A DNA stretch of 64,000 bases. Source: Lathyrus oleraceus (lineage: Eukaryota > Streptophyta > Magnoliopsida > Fabales > Fabaceae). The stretch spans positions 346,138,846 to 346,202,845 of the forward strand of contig NC_066585.1 of the NCBI RefSeq assembly GCF_024323335.1. Direction: 5' to 3'. This document shows, in pieces, positions 9,352 to 20,369 of this stretch. The translations under genes were made by a program, and so were the position numbers. The notes under the pieces are model-generated. The model saw nothing but the letters and a program-made list of their open reading frames with translations, was not told the DNA's origin and made no database searches. Position 1 is the first letter of the stretch, and the number at the start of each line of letters is the position of its first letter.

Positions 9352-12300
9352 ATGGATCTACCCAACACAGATATTCTCGAGTTGAAGGAGAAAATGGGTG
9401 AGCTGATAAACGTCATGCAAGGGTTGGCATTGGGACAGAAAGCACTTGCTGATAAGGTGGAAAAGCTCGAGCGGGTTTCGGCTGCCAACAGTGGTAATAA
9501 TCAGGAGGGTGTTTCAAACAATGGTCTCGGCGGATCAAGAGATGGAGGAGATCTCAGAAAAAAGACTATTGCTGGGGTGGTGATCAATAATGGTGGTGGT
9601 TTTGGTGCTGCTACAGGCGGTGGACCGGGTCCGGTGAACAACAATCTGAAGGATAGTCTATTTCCTCCTTTCTTCGGGGCTGAGGAGGATAGGGAGGAAG
9701 ACAGAGAAGCGGATCAGTTCTCCATGTTGAATGAGCAATTTGGCCAATACGGCGTCCAACCACCAAACAAAGAGATTCAGGTGCTGGCGGAGAAAATCAG
9801 GGCTCTAGAAAGCTATGCTACTCCGAGGGTTGTCAATATGTCGAACATGGGGCTGGTTGAGGGGATTGTGATCCCGCAAAAGTTTAAAGCGCCTGCGTTT
9901 GACAAGTATAATGGGAGTTCTTGCCCGGAAACTCATCTCCAGGCTTTTGTCCGAAAGATTTCTGCTTATACAATGGACCAGAAGCTTTGGATGTATTTCT
10001 TCCAGGACAGTCTGTCTGGGGGGTCTTTGGAATGGTACACCAAATTGAGGTCATCTGATGTCAAGAGCTGGCAGGATCTTGGTGATGCGTTCTTTAAACA
10101 ATACCAATTTAATGCTGACATGGCTCCTAGCCGTACCCAATTGCAGGGTATTTCTCAGAAGCCAAATGAAGGGTTTAAAGAATATGCATAGAGATGGAGG
10201 GAGTTGGCGGCCAGAGTCCAACCTCCGTTGGTAGACCGGGAGATGTCGGATCTGTTTATGGGTACCCTTCAGGGGACCTTTGCTGAAAGAATGGTAGGAT
10301 GCCCGATTACCAACTTTGCTGATATTGTGGTGGCTGGGGAAAGAATTGAGAGCTGGTTGAAGCTGGGGAAGATACAGGGTAACGCTTCGTCGTCTGGGTC
10401 GAAGAAGCCCTTTGGTAATGGCCAGAGAAAGAAGGAGGGTGATACAAGTGTTGTGTATACCCAGAGAGGACAAGGTAGGGATCGTTACTACCAGCACACT
10501 GATGCGGTAACAATTCCTGCTGATAATCAACAACAACAACAACAACAACAACCGCCACAACAACGACAGCCATTTCAACAGAGACCGCAGAGGGCCGGGT
10601 ATCAAGTAAGAGGGCGAATGAATGATCGTCAATTTGATAGGCCACCTGTGACATACTCAATCTTGTTGAAGAAATTGAAAGACTTGGGGTTGGTCCAACT
10701 GAGGACATTGGCTCCGTTGAGACCTGACCAGAGGCCGGCCAGTTTTGATGAGAACGCCAAGTGTGAATTTCACTCTGGTGCCCCTGGACACAATGTGGAA
10801 AATTGTAAAGCTTTTAAGCATGTTGTCCAGGACCTGGTGGATTCTAAGACTATCAATTTTGCTCCATCTCCAAATGTGAATGCTAATCCCATGCTCGCGC
10901 ATGGTCAAATGGGGGTGAATGCAATTTCTGAGGATAAGGGCAGAATCTGCGTAATGAATATATATCAGTTGAGAACTCCTTTGGCTGAGGTCAAGAGGCA
11001 ACTGTTGAAGAATGGGGTCTTTCCGGGCTGTGGTGATTGTTGTGCTGCGTGCACTGTTGTTACCAATAGGTGTGTTGTATTGAGGGAGGTTGTCCAGAGG
11101 ATGATGAATGAAGGAAGCCTCAGGTTTGAGAAGGCTGATTCAGGGAAGAAGGATGTCGCCACCATAACCATCTATTTTGATCTGATCGACTTGTCAGTGC
11201 TGGCAGATGCGGCTCCAGTTACCATCACGATACCTGGGCCAATTCCTTATGACAATGACGATGTTGTGCCATGGGATTATGGTGGAGAGGTGTACTGTAA
11301 TAGGGAGAAGTTGGAGAATCAGGCTGTAGGTGAAACCACCGTTTCAAAGGTGGATAATGCCGGACCCAGTGGTTTCACTCGCAGTGGAAGGTTGTTTGCA
11401 CCCGACGCTTTGAGGAGTGGGGATGGAGAGAGAGAAAAGAAAGATAAGGCCGAGGCTTTAGCCAGGTCAAGAGGGAAGCAGGTGGTGAGCGAGGGTACTC
11501 CTGTGGTGACACCGGCGCCTGGTGGGTCGGAGAAAGAACTTGATGATGAAGCTGAAGAATTTTTTAGGATCATCAAGAAGTCAGAGTATAAGCTTGTTGA
11601 CCATCTGCAGCAGACGCCGTCCAAAATCTCAATCTTATCTCTGCTGCTGAGCTCGGAGGGGCATAGAGAGGCTTTGTTGAAAATACTGAAAAGAGCCTAT
11701 GTTCCTCAGGAGATAACAATTAATCAGTTGGAGACGGTGGTGTCCAACGTCAATGCCAACCATGGGCTGGGTTTCACTGATCTTGATTTGACGGTGGATG
11801 GGCGTAATCATAATAGGGCATTACACATTTCCATGGAGTGTAAAGGAGCAGTGCTTTCGCACGTATTGGTGGATATCGGCTCATCTCTCAATGTGTTGCC
11901 TAAGAAAGCCTTGGCAAAGTTGGATTGCGAAGGGTTGATTTTGAGGCCCACGGACCTGATAGTTAGAGCCTTTGATGGTTCTAAAAGGGCTGTGTTCGGG
12001 GAAGTGGAGCTCCCTGTGAAGATCGGGCCCGAGGTGTTTAAGTCTATGTTTCATGTCATGGATATCCAGCCGGCATACAGTTGCTTGTTGGGTCGGCCGT
12101 GGATACATGCTGCTGGAGCAGTGACTTCGACCTTGCACCAGAAACTGAAGTACATATGGGACGGGCAGGTCGTCACGGTTTGTGGGGAAGAAGATATCTT
12201 CGTAAGCCACCTGTCATCGTTCAAGTACGTGGAAATGGACGGTGAAATATGGGAAACACCAAGTCAAGCATTTGAAACCGTTAAGGTGGAGAATGCTGTT

Positions 12301-12647
12301 TTTGCTAAAGAGGAGAAGCCGTCTATTTCTTCGTATAAGTAGGTTGCTGAGGTGGTGAAGAGTGGAGAAGCTCCAGGTTGGGGAAAGATGATTGATATCG
12401 CCGCCAAAGAAGACAGATTTGGGGTTGGTTATCAGCCGGGTCGAGGCTCGTCTGGACAGGGCAAAGGGCGTCGTCAACCATTCACGTCCACCAGTGCTGG
12501 GATGCTGGTTCCAGATCGCATCTGTGCGGTGGGTGAGGAGATCGAGAGTGACTGTGAGCTTGATCAGTGGATAAAACCGTGCGTACCAAGGATGGAGATC
12601 CAGAACTGGAAGGCCGAAGAGATCATCACTGTCACTCTACGTGAAGA
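9352..12647 (+). pseudogene. Ogre-1 gag-pro, two nonsense codons and altered protease motif
   Basis: The likely start is ATG 9352 (MDLPNTDIL), also present in Ogre-2. A retrotransposon Gag domain covers roughly residues 185-300. It is followed by a Q-rich run coded by CAA repeats (10527-10570), a Cys/His cluster near 10750-10810 (CEFH...GH...NC) and an aspartic protease near 11860-12130. In-frame stops: TAG 10189-10191 (CAG in Ogre-2) and TAG 12340-12342 (CAG in Ogre-2). The protease active site reads DIG at 11872-11880 instead of the DTG seen in Ogre-2, so it is probably dead. The frame closes at TAA 12649, which the predicted intron would remove. Gag packages the RNA and protease cleaves the polyprotein in the cytoplasmic particle. 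Confidence 0.92.
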
Positions 12648-12925
12648 GTAATATTTCCCATTTTTCAATACTGTCTGCATGAAAGCCATACGTTTTTCCC
12701 GAAACGTAATGGTTCATTGTAAGGGCCACCTCATGTGTTTCATTTTGCAATATTTGCATCATAAATAAAAGGATGTTTTTCATTAAAAGCGGTGTTCCCT
12801 ATTTTTCATTTACTTTTGCAGTTTAATAAGAACAAAAATAAAATGGCAATGCATGTTTTCATTTTTTTTCTTTTAATTTGTTCCGCTCCGGTTCTAAAGC
12901 AATGCATGATTCAACATTCATGCAG
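12648..12925 (+). other. Predicted intron between protease and RT (278 bp)
   Basis: Donor GA/GTAATA at 12648 overlaps the stop codon that ends gag-pro; acceptor TTCATGCAG ends at 12925. Splicing joins a phase-2 codon in gag-pro to the RT frame. Ogre-2 has the same donor and acceptor (44422 to 44154, minus) with the same phase. Introns at this place are known for pea Ogre elements; these exact sites are my prediction. An earlier acceptor-like CAG at 12819-12821 does not restore the frame with this donor. Confidence 0.7.
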
Positions 12926-15900
12926 ATGCGATCTTTCTCCGGATCTCATTGATAACAATCCTGTTACACCCTCATATGACTTCGACAATCCGATCTATCA
13001 TGCCGAAGAAGAAGGCGAAGAAGATTGTGAATTGCCAGAGGAATTAGCCAGGTTGTTGAAACAAGAGGAGAAGGTGATTCAGCCGCACGAGGAGCAAGTT
13101 GAGGTTGTAAATCTGGGTACCGACGAGGTCAGAAAGGAAGTGAAAGTTGGGGCTGCTTTGGAGGCGAGTGTTAAGAGCAGAATGGTAGCGCTGTTGAAAG
13201 AATATGTTGATATCTTCGCCTGGTCTTATCAAGATATGCCAGGGTTGGATACCGATATTGTTGTGCACAAGCTACCGTTGAGAGCAGATTGTCCTCCAGT
13301 AAAGCAGAAGTTGCGCAGAACCCAACCCGAGATGGCCATGAAAATCAAAGAGGAGGTCCATAAGCAGTTGGATGCTGGTTTCCTAGCTGTTACTAATTAT
13401 CTGCCTTGGGTCGCAAATATTGTGCCGGTCCCGAAGAAGGATGGGAAGGTGAGAATGTGTGTGGACTACCGGGATTTGAAAAGAGCTAGCCCGAAAGATG
13501 ATTTTCCACTACCTCACATCGACGTGTTGGTAGGTAATACAGCTCAGTTCTCGGTGTTTTCCTTCATGGATGGCTTTTCTGGCTATAATCAAATCAAAAT
13601 GTCGCCAGATGATATGGAGAAAACAACGTTCATTACACCGTGGGGCACTTTTTGCTATAAGGTGATGCCATTCGGTCTCAAGAACGCCGGTGCTACCTAT
13701 CAGAGGGCTATGGTGACTTTGTTTCATGATATGATTCATCATGAAATCGAATGCTATGTTGATGACATGATAGCAAAGTCCCAGACAGAAGAGGGGCATC
13801 TGGTAGATCTGGCCAAGCTGTTTGACCGGTTGAGACAATTCATACTGAGGTTGAATCCGAATAAGTGCACTTTCGGAGTGCGGTCCGGTAAGTTGTTGGG
13901 GTTTATTGTGAGCGAAAGAGGAATCGAGGTTGATCCTGCTAAAGTAAAAGCAATACAAGAAATGCCTGAACCGAGAACAGAGAAAGAGGTTTGTGGTTTC
14001 TTAGGGAGATTGAACTACATTTCACGGTTCATATCTCATCTAACAGCCACGTGTGAACCCATATTCAAGTTGTTGAGAAGAGATCAAACGGTCAGGTGGA
14101 ATAATGATTGCCAAGCGGCATTTGAAAAGATAAAAGAATATTTGCAGGAGCCTCCGATTCTGATGCCTCCTGTGGAGGGACAACCTTTAATTCTGTACTT
14201 GACAGTCCTCGAGGGGTCCATGGGGTGTGTATTGGGGCAGCATGACGAGTCTGGTCGAAAAGAGCATGCCATTTACTACCTCAGCAAAAAGTTTACCGAC
14301 TGTGAAAAAAGATATTCACTGCTCGAGAAAACTTGTTGTGCTTTGGTATGGGCTGCTCGCCGATTGAGACAGTATATGCTGGTTCATACCACTTTGTTGA
14401 TTTCCAAGATGGATCCAATCAAGTACATTTTTGAGAAGCCAGCATTGACCGGACGGGTTGCGAGATGGCAAATGATTTTGACCGAATATGATATACAGTA
14501 TACCTCTCAGAAAGCAATAAAGCGGAGTGTATTGTCGGATTACCTCGCCCAGCAACCCATTGAGGATTATCAACTGATGAAGTTTGAATTCCCTGATGAG
14601 GACATCATGTTTCTCAAATCGAAAGATTGTGAGGAACCTATCCCGGAGGAGGGGCCTGACCCTGAATCCGAATGGATTCTAATGTTTAATGGGGCCGTTA
14701 ACGTGAATGGTAGCGGAGTTGGTGCTGTTTTGGTTACGCCGAAAGGATCCCACATTCCTTTTGCTGCCCGGCTAACATTTGAGTGCACGAACAATGTGGC
14801 TGAATATGAAGCTTGTATCTTGGGGATTGAAGAGGCGATTGATTTGCGGATCAAGAACCTTGTGATATATGGAGATTCAGCCTTGGTTGTAAATCAGGTT
14901 AACGGAAAATGGTATACGCATCAATCTCATTTAATCCCATACCGGGATTATACGAGGAGATTGTTGACGTTTTTCACCAAGGTGGAATTACGTCATGTGC
15001 CGAGAGAAGAGAATCCGTTAGCAGATGCTTTGGCTACTCTGGCTGCCTTGATTAAGGTGCAGTGGTGGAATCAGTTTCCCAGTGTTTAGGTGGGACGTCT
15101 GGATAGACCGGCTTATGTGTTTGCTGTTGACACAGTGCCTGATGATGAGAAGCCGTGGTATTACGATATCAAGCGGTATTTGGAAACCCAGGAGTATCCT
15201 GAGGGGGCATCCAAGAAGGACCGGAAGACTCTGAGGAGGTTGGCCATGGTGTTCTATTTGAACAAGGATGGGGTTCTGTACAAGCGGAATTTCGATTGGG
15301 TTTTGCTCAGATGTGTCGATGACAAAGAAGCAAGCCAATTGATGAAAGAGGTTCATGAAGGGTCGTTTGGTACCCATGCCAGTGGGAATGCAATGGTGAA
15401 GAAGTTGTTAAGGTCCGGTTATTATTGGATGACGATGGAGGCCCAATGTTTCAATTTCGTGCGGAAGTGTCATAAATGCCAGATTTATGCTGACAAGGTG
15501 CACGTGCCTCCTAATCCGTTGAGCTTAATGTCGTCTCCGTGGCCGTTTGCTACGTGGGGTATTGATATGATCGGGAAGATTGAGCCTACAGCTTCGAATG
15601 GGCACCGGTTCATATTAGTGGCTATCGATTACTTCACCAAATGGGTGGAAGCAGCCTCTTACGCAAATGTGACGAAGCAGGTCGTCGCCAGATTTCTGAA
15701 GAGAGATATCATTTGCAGATATGGGGTTCCCGAAAGAATCATTACTGATAATGGTTCTAATTTGAACAATAAGATGATGGCAGAACTGTGCCGGGAATTT
15801 AAGATTGAGCATCACAATTCTTCTCCCTATCGTCCGAAGATGAATGGGGCGGTTGAGGCAGCTAATAAGAATATTAAGAAGATTGTGCAGAAAATGGTCG

Positions 15901-16406
15901 TGACCTATAAAGATTGGCACGAGATGTTGTCGTTTGCATTGCATGGGTATCGAACTTCGGTACGTACATCTACTGGGGCAACGCCTTTCTCGCTTGTGTA
16001 TGGGATGGAAGTCGTGCTATCGGTTGAGGTTCAGATTCCGTCGTTGAGAGTCCTGATGGACGTAAAATTGCAAGAGGCTGAGTGGGTAAGGACTCGGTAC
16101 GAGGAGTTGAGCTTGATTGAGGAAAAGAGGCTGGCGGCTATCTGTCATGGACAGTTGTACCAGCAGCGGATGAAGCGTGCTTTTGACCGAAAGGTGCGAC
16201 CTCGTGTGTATCACGTAGGCGATATGGTGTTGAAAAGGATCCTTCCTCCTCAGAATGATCGTAGGGGCAAGTGGACACCCAATTATGAAGGTCCCTTCGT
16301 GGTCAAGAAGGTTTTCTCTGGCGGAGCCTTGTTGTTAACGACCATGGATGGTGAGGATTTTCCATCCCCTGTGAATGCGGACGCAGTTAAAAAATACTTC
16401 GTATAA
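12926..16406 (+). pseudogene. Ogre-1 pol: RT, RNase H, archaeal-type RNase H, integrase
   Basis: Frame runs from the predicted exon 2 start to TAA 16404-16406, with one internal TAG at 15087-15089. Order: RT with YVDDM near 13757-13771; Ty3-type RNase H around 14210-14560; a second, archaeal-like RNase H around 14660-15050, a hallmark of the Tat lineage; integrase with an HHCC zinc region (~15370-15480), catalytic D in GIDMIG (~15560), D in ITDNGSN (~15740) and downstream E; a chromodomain is not evident. The second RNase H reads MFNGA where Ogre-2 has MFDGA, so its first acidic catalytic residue is lost (codon 14688-14690). Compared with Ogre-2 the reading frame is otherwise well kept. Products copy the RNA into DNA and integrate it. 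Confidence 0.93.
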
Positions 16407-16435
16407 GAGACCCGCTGGACGAAAAGAATAAAATA

Positions 16436-16640
16436 GTCCAGGCAAAAATGGGCATCCCGGCGAACCAGGAAAAAAAACTAAAAAGGTTCGGGCAAAAATT
16501 AGGGATAAAAAGAAAAAAAACTGTACCCCCGGTAAGTCGAAAACCCCACAAGGGCGGCTTGGGCAAAAAAGGGTATCCCGGTGGACTGAAAACCCGAAAG
16601 GGCGCTCCAGGCAAAAGAAGGTTTGAAACGAACAACTGCG
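16436..16640 (+). repeat. Purine-rich degenerate repeats after integrase
   Basis: GGCAAAAA-GGGTATCCCGG-like strings recur at about 16440, 16490, 16562 and 16610, mixed with AAAACCCGAAAGGGCG. The same block is on the minus strand in Ogre-2 at about 40440-40660, so it is a family feature. Confidence 0.6.
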
Positions 16641-17486
16641 TCTAGCATGATCGTTTGTACTTTGGATATGACACGTGGATAATCTCCAATAGGGATCAGT
16701 CGGAAGCGTCTTGTTCAGAAGGCGGAAAGCACGGAGAGTCTTGAGGACGTATGGGGTGTAACCGAGTTGGAACTCGATGAGATCACGGGTTCACATTGCC
16801 ATTAGGATAGATTTTTTCCTTTTGTGTGCAATTACCTCTTTTTAGGGATTGCTTCCTTTGTATTGCTCGTTCACGAGCCACACCTTTTCCAATCAAATAA
16901 ATGCATATTCAGTCAAATAATTTTGTTTTTGTTTTCATTACCGCTTTGATTGCAAAAACATCTGTTTATTTTGATAAAGAATCTTTGCATTTTGAGACAT
17001 GGAAATCCCTTCCAATGCATGTTTATGAGATTGAAAACTTGGAATCTTATTTGGAAGGTTGAGTGACTCAGGTGTTGAAATTTTGGCACGCCTAGGGCAC
17101 GTTTTTATCTAATGATCTTTTTTGCAGGTGCTGTTAGATATTTTCACTCACTTGCAGGTTGTGATGTGAAGTCTTTTGATAAAAGATCCCCGTGGAGTCC
17201 AGTCAGGGACAAGGGATTAAAGAATGGTGAAAATATGGCAAAGGATGACGACGATCCTGGAGGGTTAATCAAGAAGACTCTTCAAAGTCTGAGGACTGGA
17301 AAGTTGATACCAATCCAGGGAGTTCGATCTCCGTGGAGTGCGAAGAAGGCGAGAATACAAGGTGATGAATCAGAAAAGTCCAGACGAGTCATGGAGCTCT
17401 CAAAAGTGGAAAGCTGGCACTGGATTTAGATGTTGAATACCAGGGTTTGACGAGTCGACGGGTGTTCTGTGCCAGACTTTCCTTAT

Positions 17487-17870
17487 TTCCCCAAGCAGAG
17501 TCGGGATTGTTACCTCCTCAGCAGATTCAAGGTCTGTGTCTTCCCTAGCAGGGTCGGGATGGTTATCTCCCCAGCAGGTTTGAGATCGGTGTTTCCTCAG
17601 CAGCCAGGCCTGAAGGTTGCTATTTCCCTAATAGAGGTGTCTGTTGGTAGCTGTTTCCCCTAGCACGGCGGAGCTTGTTAGTTTCCCCAGCAGGTCGAAG
17701 ATTGTTGTTTTCCCCGCAGAGTGCGTTAGTGGTTTATTCCCCAGCAAAGTCCCTAAGCAGATCGGGTTCAGTGGAGGTCATCCCCGGTGAGGGTGGTCCT
17801 TTCCCCAGTAGCGGTGTTATTCCCCAACAGGGTGGAGGTTGGAGCGATAGCGAGTTCCTCAGCAGAGTGC
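17487..17870 (+). repeat. ~27-bp array of PBS-complementary motifs (Ogre-1)
   Basis: Variants of TTCCCCAGCAGAGTCGG begin near 17487, 17514, 17541, 17567, 17593, 17654, 17683, 17710, 17737, 17801, 17820 and 17856, mostly 26-31 bp apart. TCCCCAGCAGAGTCG is the reverse complement of the primer-binding site TGGCGACTCTGCTGGGGA seen in Ogre-2. More isolated copies occur near 18123, 18231, 18300 and 18992. Confidence 0.7.
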
Positions 17871-18379
17871 CTCGAGCTCCCCGAAAGAGTCCCTTGAGGG
17901 GGATATTTTTTATGCATTCATCATTTAGATAAGCATAGCATATTGCATAGCTAATTGCGTAGCATTTCCATGATTATGGAGCATTGCGCTAAAAAAATCA
18001 TGCGTCATCATTGCAAGCATAAACTAGTCTCAAGCCGTGGTTACTGTTTGAGGATTGGTTTCGCCAGATGGTGAAGATGTTACTCTGAGGAGTTTATCAT
18101 CATGATGTCAGATCAATAATATTCCCCAGTAGTGCGATATTGGAGGAGGAGTTTCTGTCGGGCGGAGATGGAAATAATAATAAAAAATCAAGAGAAGTTT
18201 TGGGGTTTCAAGAAAAGCAAAAAGAGAATAATCCCCAGCTGAGCGCAAATTGTTCGTTTGCTAGGGTTGAATAGAGGATAGCATGCTCATGGCTTGTTAT
18301 CCCCAGCATGGGTCGTTGGCACGCGTGCCGCCTCATTTATCACTGTCCCTTATTTCTGCCTATGCTGACAGGCATGACA

Positions 18380-18536
18380 AGTTTTTTCGGGTATTCAGAC
18401 CGATGTGGCATTCAGGCCAATTTTTCGGGTATTCAGACTGAAGCGGCATTCAGGCCAGTTTTTTCGGGTATTCAAACCGATGTGGCGTTCAGGCCAGTTT
18501 TTTGGGTATTCAGACCGTTGTGGCACTCAGGCCAGT
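18380..18536 (+). repeat. 38-39-bp minisatellite (Ogre-1 3'UTR)
   Basis: GGGTATTCA begins at 18389, 18427, 18466 and 18504, each followed by a 'GGCATTCAGGCCA'-like core. It passes directly into the 66-bp units. Confidence 0.85.
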
Positions 18537-18733
18537 TTCCGATTTTCAGATCGAAGAAGTTTCCGACGATCAGGTCGATGCACTTGTGGCACTCAGGCCA
18601 GTTTCCGATATTCAGATCGAAGAAGTTTCCAACGATCAGGTCGAAGTACTTGTGGCACTCAGGCCAGTTTTCGATATTCATATCGAAGAAGTTTCCGACG
18701 ATCAGGTCGACGTACTTGTGGCACTCAGGCCAA
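18522..18733 (+). repeat. 66-bp minisatellite, about three units (Ogre-1 3'UTR)
   Basis: GGCACTCAGGCCA begins at 18522, 18588, 18654 and 18720, exactly 66 bp apart. The unit is homologous to the six-unit array in Ogre-2 at 38316-38700. Confidence 0.9.
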
Positions 18734-19090
18734 TTTTCCGGTATTCAGACCGAAGTGGTATTCAGACCAAAGCGGTGTTCAGATCGACGTCAATACTCTC
18801 ATATTTCGATGCTCAGTATTCAGACTGACGAGCGGCGCTCAGGACAGGGTGGTTACTCCTGTGTTACCATTTATTTTGGTAACCAGGTCAATGTTCCTTT
18901 TCGGTACTCAGGCCGACTTTCACCGTACCAGACGGATTCTTCTTTTGAGATCGCATCTTTGCCGTTTCTGACAGGCATTGTTTATTATTTTCCCAGCGGA
19001 GTGCAAATTGTTCATTTGTTCTTGGTATTCAATCACTCTTCACCCTGATCATCTGAAAGCCGAGGCTATTCATATCGACAGGTTCATAGT

Positions 19091-19108
19091 GGATTGAATA
19101 GGGGCAGC
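19091..19108 (+). promoter_or_regulatory. Polypurine tract of Ogre-1
   Basis: The sequence before the 3' LTR ends AATAGGGGCAGC and is followed at once by TGTAACACC. The same string precedes the Ogre-2 3' LTR (minus, 37812-37829). It is the expected plus-strand primer site, although the run of purines is short and broken by C. Confidence 0.75.
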
Positions 19109-19437
19109 TGTAACACCTCAAAATTTGCCCTCCTCTTCTTGGGACTAGCTTAACATATTGCATTTCATGTTTAGGGCATTAGGCATTTGCATATTGCATA
19201 TCATGTGAGAATAGACAAGTCATCCTCCTAAGTCTTTCTCAGAAGATAGAGAGGTTAAGAGATTCAAGCCTGAGGGTCTCATAAATTGATCACTAGCCAT
19301 CTGAGGGTTTGTGCTTCAATTAGGGTTTTCTTGGTTCTTCAAGGAGGTTGAGCATTATCTTGGTTGCAAGGATACATCATCATCCTCATGGTTGTGTCCT
19401 TATCAAAGGTTTCAGAATTCAGGATCAGGGTCCTTGG

Positions 19438-19470
19438 GATTAGGGTTTTGACCTCTGGTCAACCCTAATC
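19438..19470. promoter_or_regulatory. Palindromic double telobox in U3 (Ogre-1 3' LTR)
   Basis: Same palindrome as at 129-161, with GATTAGGGTT and AACCCTAATC arms around TGACC-TCT-GGTCA. Confidence 0.7.
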
Positions 19471-20361
19471 AGTGTCATTCTACCAGTCAGGGTTTCTCAA
19501 GGAGATGGGGTTTATTTCTTGGATGGAGATCATATGGTCATTATTTTGGGCTTATTAGAGCTAGGGTTTCATTTTGGAGCCAATTCCTCAAGTGGTTGAG
19601 GCTCAAGCTGATCAGAGCACTTCTAAGTCATCTGTCAACCAAAAAGTCAACAGAAAGTCAACTGTGGGTTTTGAACTGGGAAATTGGTTTTCTTCATCCC
19701 ATTCATGTTCCAACAATGTTTATTCATCATGTAAAATGCATGTCTTGAAGAATTTGAGGTCAGATCAAAAGTTTCCAAAGATGGAAAGTGACCTGTAATT
19801 GAAAGTTTCCAAAAATGGAAAGTTTTTGGACCAAATTCAACTTGATCTTACATCATCAAAGAAGCTTCAAATGAAATTTTTTCCAACATGAAAGTTGAAT
19901 ATCTTTCTCTCCCATTTCCAAAAAGTCCAAGATCATGAGCATCTGATGAATGGTTGAGGAGATATGATCCAATCATTGCCAAGTGTGCTTGAAACTTCAA
20001 AAGGGCATAACTTTTGACTCATAACTCCAAATTGAGTGCTCCTTTTTGCCAAATTCTTCTCATGACATGAGCTTTCCAAATCATTCATCACATTACATGA
20101 AAATTCATCATATGATCATGTGCATATTCATGCCCATTTTGGAGGGAAAATGCTAAATTTAAATTTGGTGCATTTCATGAACTAATTTCCATTGCCATTG
20201 TGTGCATGAGGTGTTTTTAAGTGAATTTGACCATGCATTTGGTACTGTTCACGTATGCATGCTCCATACACCTCCATTTTTCATTTTTTGGTCACACACC
20301 TTATTTTTGCTAATTACCATTAACCAAGCTTAATTAAGTGTTTCAGCATGATTAGGAGATG

Positions 20362-20369
20362 ATATAAAT
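20362..20369 (+). promoter_or_regulatory. TATA-like box, Ogre-1 3' LTR
   Basis: ATATAAAT, about 1.25 kb into the LTR and aligned with the box at 1053. Confidence 0.5.

Larger units (their letters stand above)
16407..19108 (+). other. Ogre-1 3' untranslated region
   Basis: About 2.7 kb between integrase and the 3' LTR. It holds, in order, a purine-rich repeat block, a plain AT-rich part (16640-17480), a ~27-bp array complementary to the PBS, another plain part (17880-18370), 38-39-bp and 66-bp minisatellites, and the polypurine tract. Long open frames across the minisatellite arise from repeat lengths divisible by three and are not genes. Confidence 0.85.

Noticed and set aside
12719..12821. 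Alternative 103-bp intron (GTAAGG ... TTTTGCAG)
   Set aside because: It has good-looking sites but leaves the upstream gag-pro stop codon in place and does not link the frames.
18308..19048. Frames up to 246 aa with repeated peptide units
   Set aside because: Produced by the 66-bp repeat (22 codons); open in several frames on both strands.
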